A DNA stretch of 9,472 nt from NCBI GenBank assembly GCA_020201485.1, contig JAIVGT010000019.1, positions 1 to 9,472 of the forward strand, read 5' to 3'. Under the pieces are notes generated by a model that was not told the origin of the DNA, made no database searches, and saw only the letters and a program-made list of their open reading frames with translations. Of the stretch, positions 1 to 5,554 are shown one piece after another (the stretch's first letter is position 1; every line of letters starts with the position of its first letter). Source of the stretch: Halobacteriales archaeon. Lineage in GTDB: Archaea > Thermoplasmatota > SW-10-69-26 > JACQPN01 > JAIVGT01. The translations under genes and the position numbers were made by a program.

Positions 1-111
1 GTAGTAGAGCACCGCTTCCCGCAGGCTGGCCGGCTCCAGGTCGCCCAGCACGCGCTGCCACTCGCCGTCGACGCGTTGCGCGCACTGCCTCAGCGCCTGG
101 TCCCAGCTCAT
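1..111 (-). CDS. Polyprenyl (geranylgeranyl) diphosphate synthase, N-terminal fragment
   Basis: Only the first 37 codons are in the window, reading off the left edge. The ATG lies one base after the RNase J stop (TAG-G-ATG). The peptide begins MSWDQALRQC and ends LREAVLYY, which matches the N-terminal helices of trans-isoprenyl diphosphate synthases, where a similar segment immediately precedes the GGKRLRP substrate-binding motif. The DDxxD motifs would lie outside the window and cannot be checked. Enzymes of this family elongate allylic diphosphates with isopentenyl diphosphate, and in archaea the product feeds ether-lipid synthesis. An isoprenoid synthase next to aRNase J is a neighbourhood I recall from many euryarchaea, and it supports the call. 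The one-base spacing suggests translational coupling to RNase J. Product chain length cannot be judged from this fragment. Confidence 0.72.
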   Translation of the reverse strand, partial: MSWDQALRQCAQRVDGEWQRVLGDLEPASLREAVLYY

Positions 112-112
112 C

Positions 113-1459
113 CTACACCTTCAGCGTGTGGTGGATGCCGTTCTGGCTGACGTGGATCTGGCTGTTCAGCTTCCAGCCGTGGGCCTCGGCGAGGTCCACG
201 TAGTTGCCCTGCATGCTGATGGGGCCGTGCGAGGGGTAGATGTTCGCCGGGCTGAGCATGGCGAGCATCTCCCGGTGCTCCTCGCGGCTGGCGTGGCCGG
301 ACACGTGCGCGCCCTTGATGATGCGCGCGCCCTGCATGCGCAGCTTGCTCTCCAGCACGTAGCGGTTCGCGACGTTGAGCGGGTTGGGGATGACGCCGGC
401 GCTGAAGATGACGTGGTCGTCCTTCTCCACCGGGTAGGCCGTCTCGCCCCGCGCGATGCGGCTGAGGAGCGCGTCCGGCTCCCCCTGGTGCCCGGTCGCG
501 ACGACGAGGTACTTGTCCTTGCCGTCGCGCATGATGCGGCGCAGCGCGGCCTCGCTGTCCCGCCCGCCGCCGACGAGCTCGACGTCCTTGGGCAGCTTCA
601 GCTCGCCCACGCGCACGGCGATGTCCGTGTACTTCTCCATGCTCCGGCCGAGGAGCACGACCTTGCGCCCCATCTCCGCGCCGAACTCGCACACGCTCTT
701 GATGCGCGCCGTGTGGCTGCTGAACGTGCTGACGATGATGCCGTGCCGCTCGTTCTCCAGGCCGAACAGGTGGTCGCGCAGCATGTCGCGCGCGATGGTC
801 TCGCTGCTCGTCTTCGTCTCCTCGCCCGCGCCCAGGCACTCGCTGATGAGGGCGATGACGCCCTCCTCGCCCAGGCCGCGCAGCCGCTCGTAGTCCGGCT
901 TGCCGCCGATGACGGGCGTGTTGTCCAGCTTGAAGTCGTTCGCGTACACGATGACGCCCTTCGGCGTGTGGAGCGCGGCGATGGCGCTCTGCACGATGCT
1001 GTGCGTGATGCGCACGAACTCCAGCTTCAGGTCCTTGCTCAGCTCCATCGTCTGCCCGGTCTTGAGCACGATGAGCTGGTTCGGCAGGCGCTGGCCCCGG
1101 CCCTTGCCCATGTTGAGCTCGTCCTTCACGAGCTCGATGGTGAAGGGCGTGGCGATGATGGGGCACTTGTACTTGCCCGCGAGCTTGAACAGCGCGCCCA
1201 TGTGGTCGAGATGCCCATGGCCGACGACGATGGCCTTCACCTTCAGGCCGAGGCTGGCGATGGGCTCGTCGTTCGGAATCGCGCCCATGCGCTGCAGCTC
1301 CTCGGCGCTGAGCTTCTCCATGACCGCGTCCTCGTGGATGATGATGCGGTCGAGCCGGATGCCCATGTCAAAGATGACCGCCTCGCCGCCGACGCGGATG
1401 ACGGTCATGTTGCGACCCACCTCGTTGTAGCCGCCGAGGGGAATGACTTCGATGTCCAC
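113..1459 (-). CDS. rnj: Archaeal ribonuclease J (metallo-beta-lactamase/beta-CASP exonuclease)
   Basis: This encodes a 448-residue cytoplasmic nuclease of the beta-CASP family, whose archaeal members act as 5'-3' exonucleases in RNA turnover and processing. The N-terminus MDIEVIPLGGYNEVGRNMT is typical of aRNase J. The two-zinc signature HGHLDH is at residues 81-86, with H153 (THSI), D175 (ANDF), H389 (SGHAS) and H411 (SHGP) as the remaining expected ligand or active-site positions. The beta-CASP insert spans roughly residues 200-380 and includes a GHQGEP segment at 323-328. The length fits archaeal enzymes, which lack the C-terminal domain of bacterial RNase J. The reading frame stays open for another 84 codons upstream, but homology begins at a GTG (codon 85 of that frame) and a TATA box lies 33 bases before it, so GTG at 1459 is chosen. 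One base separates it from the downstream isoprenoid synthase gene. Confidence 0.93.
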   Translation of the reverse strand: MDIEVIPLGGYNEVGRNMTVIRVGGEAVIFDMGIRLDRIIIHEDAVMEKLSAEELQRMGAIPNDEPIASLGLKVKAIVVGHGHLDHMGALFKLAGKYKCPIIATPFTIELVKDELNMGKGRGQRLPNQLIVLKTGQTMELSKDLKLEFVRITHSIVQSAIAALHTPKGVIVYANDFKLDNTPVIGGKPDYERLRGLGEEGVIALISECLGAGEETKTSSETIARDMLRDHLFGLENERHGIIVSTFSSHTARIKSVCEFGAEMGRKVVLLGRSMEKYTDIAVRVGELKLPKDVELVGGGRDSEAALRRIMRDGKDKYLVVATGHQGEPDALLSRIARGETAYPVEKDDHVIFSAGVIPNPLNVANRYVLESKLRMQGARIIKGAHVSGHASREEHREMLAMLSPANIYPSHGPISMQGNYVDLAEAHGWKLNSQIHVSQNGIHHTLKV

Positions 1460-1612
1460 AGAAACCGCGCGGGCATGGGGCCGGGCTCTATAAAAGGTTG
1501 GGCGGCCCGCGGCGCGCATCCCGAGCGTCCGGGCAGCAGGGCAACCTATTTCCGGTGCCACGCGCTCGCCGCATCGCGCGAGCGGTGTTCCAGCAGTTGC
1601 CCGCGCAGCGTT
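1460..1612. other. Divergent intergenic region between RNase J and tRNA-Ser
   Basis: This 153-base spacer separates the divergently transcribed RNase J and tRNA-Ser genes. It holds the TATA box at 1488-1497 and a weaker AT-rich stretch, CCTATTTCC, at 1545-1553. The latter lies about 63 bases before the tRNA and could be its promoter with a 35-40 base leader. No gene is supported here: the in-frame leftward extension of RNase J through it has no homology to the family. Confidence 0.45.
1488..1497 (-). promoter_or_regulatory. TATA box (box A) of the RNase J gene
   Basis: On the minus strand the box reads CCTTTTATAG, an AT-rich island in very GC-rich surroundings. Its centre is about 33 bases before the GTG start of RNase J. 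Archaeal TATA boxes usually sit 26-27 bases before the transcription start, which would place initiation near 1465 and leave a leader of only a few bases. Read on the plus strand the same bases give CTATAAAAGG, also an acceptable box, so it might also serve the tRNA gene with a leader of about 94 bases. The direction is inferred from distance, since no convincing BRE settles it. Confidence 0.6.
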
Positions 1613-1696
1613 GCCCAGATCGCCTAGCTCGGTAGGGCGCAAGACTGGAAATCTTGTGGTCGCAAGGCCGCGGGAGTTCAAATCTCCCTCTGGGCG
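1613..1696 (+). tRNA. tRNA-Ser (anticodon GGA)
   Basis: A complete 84-base class II tRNA folds here. The acceptor stem pairs GCCCAGA (1613-1619) with TCTGGGC (1689-1695), followed by discriminator G1696, as serine tRNAs require. The D stem pairs 1622-1625 with 1635-1638 (including U13-G22), with G18-G19 at 1631-1632. The anticodon stem CAAGA/TCTTG holds loop CTGGAAA (1645-1651) with anticodon GGA at 1647-1649, reading UCC and UCU. The long variable arm (1657-1671) has a four-pair stem, 1658-1661 with 1666-1669, capped by a GCAA tetraloop. The T stem GGGAG/CTCCC encloses TTCAAAT. G15 (1627) and C48 (1671) form the expected Levitt pair. There is no intron. The following bases are TGCA, so CCA is not encoded and must be added after transcription. 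Confidence 0.96.
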
Positions 1697-1715
1697 TGCA
1701 ACGACCAGCACCCGC

Positions 1716-2420
1716 TCACAGCGGCGGCAGGTCCGGCCAGTCCGGGAACGGGAACTTGTCCGCGACCTGGGGCACGCCGTGCGCGAGGATGCACTGCTGC
1801 TCCGGGAAGACGTCGGTGCGCGTGACCTGCCCGTCCTGCTCCTGGTCGACCCACATCTCCTCGTGGCAGCCCTGGCCCGCTTCGCTCGACGCGTAGTGCA
1901 CGCCGATGCCGTCGCTCGGCCCGTCGCGCGCGCTGATGAAGGTCACGCCGTCGAAGGTCGTGCTCTGGGAGTCCGTGCTGCGGCAGGTGTTGAACTCGTC
2001 GCACGTCTGCGCCTGGTCGTGCTGCTGGTGGAAGGTGTTCGTCGTGCCCTGGCCGGTCGCGAGGGAGTAGAGGACGAACGTGCCCTCGCCCGTCGTGCCC
2101 CGGCTCGTGCCGCTCGTGGCGCCGTCGGACCACGTCGCGGAGTCCTGCCCGAGGCGCGCCTCGTCCACGCCGAAGCCGGCCGGGCTGGACATGACGCCGT
2201 GGTAGTAGAGCAGGTTGCTGTACTGCTGCGCGGAGCCCGGGCCCACCGGGTCGCCCTGGTACACCGGCCCGTCGTCGAGGACGCACACCACGGAGTAGCC
2301 GTAGCCGAGGAGGAGCGGGTAGGAGGGCGTGACGCAGTTCGTGTACGGCGTGTCGTCCGCCACCGCGCTGCCGGCGAGGCTGGTCAGGGCGAGGGCACCG
2401 AGGGCAAGGGCCAGGCGCAT
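1716..2420 (-). CDS. Secreted six-cysteine protein of unknown function
   Basis: This encodes 234 residues beginning with a Sec-type signal peptide: MR, a hydrophobic run to about residue 19, and a likely cleavage at AVA/DD after residue 21. The mature protein is rich in Gly, Ser, Thr, Asp and Gln, has no further membrane segment, and carries exactly six cysteines (29, 46, 140, 146, 185, 210), enough for three disulfides. It ends in a Pro/Trp/Asp-rich tail, PFPDWPDLPPL. I do not recognise the family and see no catalytic motif. The acidic, aromatic-poor composition suggests an extracellular or surface protein. The start codon is ATG; on the minus strand CCTCATAG at 2450-2443 is centred about 26 bases before it and could be the box A of a leaderless transcript. 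The gene converges on tRNA-Ser with only 19 bases between them, and lies 72 bases downstream of the lipoprotein gene, with which it may share transcripts. Confidence 0.72.
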   Translation of the reverse strand: MRLALALGALALTSLAGSAVADDTPYTNCVTPSYPLLLGYGYSVVCVLDDGPVYQGDPVGPGSAQQYSNLLYYHGVMSSPAGFGVDEARLGQDSATWSDGATSGTSRGTTGEGTFVLYSLATGQGTTNTFHQQHDQAQTCDEFNTCRSTDSQSTTFDGVTFISARDGPSDGIGVHYASSEAGQGCHEEMWVDQEQDGQVTRTDVFPEQQCILAHGVPQVADKFPFPDWPDLPPL

Positions 2421-2442
2421 GGCCGCGCACCCGCCTGCCCTG

Positions 2443-2450
2443 CTATGAGG
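2443..2450 (-). promoter_or_regulatory. Candidate box A before the six-cysteine secreted protein
   Basis: The minus strand reads CCTCATAG, centred about 26 bases upstream of the ATG. It resembles the RNase J box CCTTTTATAG in its outer bases. This spacing would place the transcription start on or next to the start codon. The match to box A is weak, and the call rests mainly on spacing. Confidence 0.28.
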
Positions 2451-2475
2451 GTTCTCGTGACGATGCCTCCCGGTC

Positions 2476-2492
2476 CGGGCAAATCCTGCCCG
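2476..2492 (-). terminator. Hairpin directly after the lipoprotein stop codon
   Basis: A perfect six-base-pair inverted repeat, CGGGCA and TGCCCG, encloses a five-base loop and abuts the TGA of the lipoprotein gene (2495-2493) on the minus strand. There is no T tract after it, so it is not a classical archaeal or bacterial intrinsic terminator. It could instead stabilise the 3' end of the message, attenuate transcription into the six-cysteine gene, or be a chance product of high GC. Confidence 0.3.
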
Positions 2493-3395
2493 TCAGCGGC
2501 AGTCCGTCGCCCCCCAGCGCGCCTCGCTGACCTTGCCGTCCCAACCGTAGCCGAGGTAGCGCGCGGAGCTGGCGTCGCACTTCGTCCAGTGCAGCCCTCC
2601 GTGCGCCTCCGCCTCGGCCAGGGGCTGGTCCGTGAAGGGGTTCGTCGGCCACGGCTTGCCCGAGGCCAGGACCTCGATGCGCAGGTCCTCCGGGGTCACG
2701 CGCTCCGGCACGAGGCCGGCGTGGTTGCGCGCGTAGGCGTCGATGAGCTTCGCCACCGCCGCGTGCGCCTCGCCCGCCGCCGCGTCCTGCCGCGCCGCCT
2801 CGTCGAAGCCGAGGGACTCCGCGGGCGCGCCGGCCGGCGCGAGGAGCGCCCCGCCTGCCGCGAACGCGTACGGCGCCTCGCGTGCCCCCTTCGTCGCGAC
2901 GCGCGCGCTCACGACGTGGCCGTCGCGCGCCTCGGCCTCGACGTGGTAGGCCAGGTCCTGGTCGGCGATGGTGAAGCGCCCGTCGCCGGCGATGCGCTCC
3001 ACGCCGTTGGTCTGCGTGCGCGTGCCGTGGTAGCCGGGCAAGCCGAGCAGGGAGCGCAGGTCCAGGGCCTGGGCCTGCACGCCGATGGTCACGCCCCGCG
3101 GGTCCTCGAAGGGGAAGCGCACCCAGCCCATGTGCGTGCGCGTGACGTACGTCGAGCCCGCGGCGCGCACGACCTCGGCGGGGAACTCGCCCGGGTTCTC
3201 CGAGGACGCGGCGAACGCCTGCTCCGACCAGGCGACGCGCACCGGGGCGGAGAGGGTCTCGTTCGGCTCCGTCGGTGTCAGCGTCACGACCATGGGGTCG
3301 AAGCGCAGCGGGCCGCCCGTGCCCGGGCTCGGCGGGGGCGGGGTGCCGGTGCAGCCCGCGAGCACGGCGAGGAGGACGAGGAGGCCCAGGCGCAC
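2493..3395 (-). CDS. Lipoprotein with pseudopilin-like C-terminal segment
   Basis: This encodes 300 residues. The N-terminus [15 protein letters not shown] is a lipoprotein signal peptide with lipobox LAGC at residues 12-15. C15 would be lipidated and followed by a Pro/Gly/Thr linker ([13 protein letters not shown]), placing the rest outside the membrane. The middle is predicted soluble and unrecognised. Near the C-terminus, a helix [19 protein letters not shown] (213-231) is followed by [12 protein letters not shown] (247-258) and YLGYGWDGK (280-288). That order resembles the C-terminal half of type II secretion/type IV pseudopilins, where helix, G-x-(Y/V)-P, WP-NP-(T)G-P and a terminal GYG-DG occur in the same sequence. 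The N-terminal pilin methylation helix is absent, so this is not a pilin. Start is GTG with no upstream ATG in frame; CTGAAATC on the minus strand at 3424-3417 is about 25 bases before it. Cysteines 273 and 299 could pair. Confidence 0.75.
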   Translation of the reverse strand: MRLGLLVLLAVLAGCTGTPPPPSPGTGGPLRFDPMVVTLTPTEPNETLSAPVRVAWSEQAFAASSENPGEFPAEVVRAAGSTYVTRTHMGWVRFPFEDPRGVTIGVQAQALDLRSLLGLPGYHGTRTQTNGVERIAGDGRFTIADQDLAYHVEAEARDGHVVSARVATKGAREAPYAFAAGGALLAPAGAPAESLGFDEAARQDAAAGEAHAAVAKLIDAYARNHAGLVPERVTPEDLRIEVLASGKPWPTNPFTDQPLAEAEAHGGLHWTKCDASSARYLGYGWDGKVSEARWGATDCR

Positions 3396-3416
3396 GGGGG
3401 AGCGATGGCGGGCGGA

Positions 3417-3424
3417 GATTTCAG
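3417..3424 (-). promoter_or_regulatory. Candidate box A of the lipoprotein gene
   Basis: The minus strand reads CTGAAATC, centred about 25 bases before the GTG start of the lipoprotein. It is one of the few AT-containing runs in the 73-base divergent spacer to acetyl-CoA synthetase. It would give a leaderless transcript. The match to consensus is weak. Confidence 0.25.
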
Positions 3425-3437
3425 GCTTGCCTCGCCG

Positions 3438-3445
3438 GTTTCATG
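3438..3445 (+). promoter_or_regulatory. Candidate box A of the acetyl-CoA synthetase gene
   Basis: The plus strand reads GTTTCATG, centred about 27 bases before the GTG start at 3469, the canonical box A to +1 distance for a leaderless message. The sequence match is weak, and the spacing is the main argument. Confidence 0.25.
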
Positions 3446-3468
3446 GCCTGCCGCGCCCTTCGCCCCGC

Positions 3469-4869
3469 GTGCCGGACATCGAGAGCGTGCTCCGCGAGCA
3501 GCGCCGCTTCCCGCCGCCCCCGGAGTTCGTCGCGCGCGCCCGCATGCCGCCCGAGCCCTACGCGCACGTGCAGCAGCGCGCCCGGCAGGACCCGGAGGGG
3601 TTCTGGGCGGACATGGCGGCGACCTGCCTGCGCTGGCGCGCGCCCTGGACGCGCGTCCTCGGCGGGCGCGCCCCGTTCTTCCGCTGGTTCGAGGGCGGGA
3701 GGCTCAACGCCAGCGTGAACTGCCTCGACCGGCACCTGGAAGGGCCGCGGCGCAACAAGGCCGCGCTCATCTGGGAGGGCGAGCCGGGCGAGGTGCGCAC
3801 GCTCACCTACCTCCAGCTCAGCCGCGAGGTCAACCGCGCGGCAAATGCCCTGCGCGCGCTCGGCGTGGGCAAGGGCGACCGCGTGTGCATCTACATGCCC
3901 TTGCTGCCCGAGACCGCCATCGCCATGCTCGCCTGCGCGCGCATCGGGGCGACGCACAACGTCGTGTTCGGCGGGTTCAGCAGCCAGGCCTTGCAGGACC
4001 GCATCCACGACAGCGGCGCGGTCGCGGTCGTCACCGCCGATGCCGGCTACCGCAAGGGCGAGCCGGTGCGCCTCCAGGAGCAGGTGGACAAGGCCTTGGA
4101 GCAGTGCCCGACCGTGCGGCACGTGCTCGTCGTGCGCCGCGCCGGCATCGCCAGCACGCTGCGCGCCGGCCGCGACCACTGGTGGCACGACCTGCTCGCA
4201 GCGCAGCCTGCGGAATGCGAGCCGGAATGGGTGGAAAGCACGCACCCGCTGTTCCTCCTCTACACGAGCGGCACCACGGGCAAGCCCAAGGGCATCGTGC
4301 ACGGCACGGCGGGCTACCTCCTCGGGGCGCATCTGAGCACGCAGTGGGTCTTCGACCTGCGGGACGAGGACGTGTACTGGTGCACGGCGGACGTGGGCTG
4401 GGTCACGGGCCACACCTATGTCGTGTACGGCCCGCTCAGCAACGGCGCGACGGTGCTGATGTACGAGGGGGCGCCCCTCCACCCGCGGCCCGACCGCTTC
4501 TGGGACATCGTGGCCCGGCACCGCGTGAGCATCCTCTACACCGCGCCCACCGCCATCCGCACCTTCATGCGCTTCGGCCCGGAATGGCCGGGGAAGCACG
4601 ACCTCTCCAGCCTGCGCCTGCTCGGCACGGTCGGCGAGCCCATCAACCCGGAGGCGTGGATGTGGTACCGGGAGCAGATCGGCCGGGAGCGCTGCCCCAT
4701 CGTCGACACGTGGTGGCAGACGGAGACGGGCAGCATCCTCATCAGCCCCGTGCCGGGCGCGGTCCAGACCAAGCCGGGGAGCTGCACCTTCCCGCTGCCC
4801 GGCATCGAGGCCAAGGTCCTCGGCCGCGACGGGAAGGAGTGCCCGCCCGACGAGGGCGGCTTCCTCTGA
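3469..4869 (+). CDS. Acetyl-CoA synthetase, N-terminal part (ends at the premature TGA)
   Basis: This is the first 466 codons of the interrupted acs, carrying nearly all of the large adenylation domain: the N-terminal ACS region, the CoA-contacting GYRKGEP segment (193-199), the ATP-binding [11 protein letters not shown] loop and the WWQTETG acetate-pocket motif. It stops at TGA (4867-4869), about 40 residues before the hinge to the small C-terminal domain. Alone it lacks the hinge, the SGHR region and the catalytic lysine, so it should not make acetyl-CoA. It is the form a gene finder would call if the TGA is real. Confidence 0.6.
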   Translation: MPDIESVLREQRRFPPPPEFVARARMPPEPYAHVQQRARQDPEGFWADMAATCLRWRAPWTRVLGGRAPFFRWFEGGRLNASVNCLDRHLEGPRRNKAALIWEGEPGEVRTLTYLQLSREVNRAANALRALGVGKGDRVCIYMPLLPETAIAMLACARIGATHNVVFGGFSSQALQDRIHDSGAVAVVTADAGYRKGEPVRLQEQVDKALEQCPTVRHVLVVRRAGIASTLRAGRDHWWHDLLAAQPAECEPEWVESTHPLFLLYTSGTTGKPKGIVHGTAGYLLGAHLSTQWVFDLRDEDVYWCTADVGWVTGHTYVVYGPLSNGATVLMYEGAPLHPRPDRFWDIVARHRVSILYTAPTAIRTFMRFGPEWPGKHDLSSLRLLGTVGEPINPEAWMWYREQIGRERCPIVDTWWQTETGSILISPVPGAVQTKPGSCTFPLPGIEAKVLGRDGKECPPDEGGFL

Positions 4870-4890
4870 ATCACGAAGCCGTGGCCGAGC

Positions 4891-5415
4891 ATGATGCAGG
4901 GCCTCTTCAACGACGACGCCCGCTACGTGAAGCAGTATTGGTCCGACATTCCCGGCGTGTACTTCACCGGGGACGGGGCGCGGCGCGACCGCGACGGCTA
5001 CCTCTGGGTCATGGGCCGCGTCGATGACGTGCTCAAGGTCAGCGGGCACCGCCTGGGCACGGCGGAGGTGGAGAGCGCCCTCGTCGCCCACCCGAGCGTG
5101 GCCGAGGCGGCCGTGGTCGCGCGGCCGGACGAGGTCACGGGCGAGGCCATCGTCGCCTTCGTCACGCTCAAGCAGGGCCGGGAGCCGGGGCCGAAGGCGG
5201 CCGAGGAGCTGCGCGCGCACGTGGCGACGCAGCTCGGGGCCATCGCGCGCCCGGCCGAGGTGCGCTTCGCCGACGCCTTGCCCAAGACGCGCAGCGGGAA
5301 GATCATGCGCCGGCTCCTGCGCGAGCTGGCGGCCGGGGGCGAGGTGCGCGGCGACACGAGCACGCTCGAGGACCTGGGCGTCCTGGAGAAGCTGCGCCCG
5401 GCCGAGGACGAGTGA
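4891..5415 (+). CDS. Acetyl-CoA synthetase, C-terminal part (after the premature TGA)
   Basis: This 174-residue reading frame lies in the same frame as the upstream half and begins at tandem ATG codons 22 bases after the TGA. It contains the last strand of the large domain, the hinge [14 protein letters not shown], the [13 protein letters not shown] motif, the whole mobile C-terminal domain and the catalytic lysine of PKTRSGK. No ribosome binding site is evident before the ATG pair (CCGTGGCCGAGC). Independent translation would need reinitiation. I regard it as the tail of acs rather than a separate gene. Confidence 0.5.
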   Translation: MMQGLFNDDARYVKQYWSDIPGVYFTGDGARRDRDGYLWVMGRVDDVLKVSGHRLGTAEVESALVAHPSVAEAAVVARPDEVTGEAIVAFVTLKQGREPGPKAAEELRAHVATQLGAIARPAEVRFADALPKTRSGKIMRRLLRELAAGGEVRGDTSTLEDLGVLEKLRPAEDE

Positions 5416-5554
5416 CCTCGCAGGGCCGCTGCGGAAAGCGCCGCCCGCCCTGCCCGCGCTGCTTGCCCGCGGAGGAAACCTGCGACGCGCCGCGCTCCGG
5501 CATCTTCCTGCGAAGCATGATAACCCTGGGGCCGTTGCGCGGCCGAGGCACAGC
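5416..5554 (+). promoter_or_regulatory. Intergenic region with candidate amidase promoter
   Basis: This 139-base spacer lies between acs and the amidase gene. It is GC-rich apart from CATGATAACC (5517-5526), whose centre is about 34 bases before the amidase ATG. That would give a leader of roughly 8 bases if it is box A. GAGG at 5545-5548, six bases before the ATG, could pair weakly with the 16S rRNA tail. No other gene or clear terminator is visible. Confidence 0.3.

Larger units (their letters stand above)
3469..5415 (+). pseudogene. acs: Acetyl-CoA synthetase (AMP-forming), interrupted by an in-frame TGA
   Basis: Read through one TGA codon, this is a single 648-residue acetyl-CoA synthetase, the usual length of the family (about 650). 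The enzyme adenylates acetate with ATP and transfers it to CoA. All core motifs are present in one frame: NCLDRH (84-89), [11 protein letters not shown] (265-275), WWQTETG (415-421, containing the tryptophan that closes the acetate pocket), YFTGD (498-502), [13 protein letters not shown] (516-528) and PKTRSGK (605-611), whose K611 is the acetylatable catalytic lysine. The TGA replaces codon 467, between GGFL and ITKPWP, where family members usually have a hydrophobic residue, often Val. Downstream sequence is undecayed. GTG at 3469 begins the homologous region, and no ATG in frame lies near it. A recent nonsense mutation or an assembly error is most likely; readthrough or a split enzyme is possible. 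The two halves are also listed separately. Confidence 0.85.

Noticed and set aside
128..1627. A 499-codon open frame on the plus strand
   Set aside because: It is the complement of RNase J, whose catalytic motifs are certain. Its translation is Val/Ala/His-rich without any recognisable domain.
1460..1711. An 84-codon N-terminal extension of RNase J
   Set aside because: It would run through the tRNA and the TATA box, and the family homology starts precisely at the GTG at 1459.
4867..4869. TGA as selenocysteine or reassigned tryptophan
   Set aside because: Acetyl-CoA synthetases have no selenocysteine or conserved Trp here, no SECIS-like element was evident, and TGA ends several neighbouring genes while Trp is coded by TGG throughout.
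1611..5027. A 1138-codon open frame on the plus strand
   Set aside because: It crosses the tRNA and lies antisense to two genes and out of frame with acs. Its Arg/Ala-rich translation is the usual product of high GC, and the first residues are merely a translated tRNA.
5451..5473. A near-repeat of TGCCCGCG in the acs-amidase spacer
   Set aside because: Only two imperfect copies in GC-rich sequence; there is no array and no CRISPR or tandem repeat elsewhere in the window.
5024..5554. An N-terminal extension of the amidase overlapping acs
   Set aside because: The ATG at 5555 begins a proper signal peptide, and the upstream residues are out-of-frame acs sequence.
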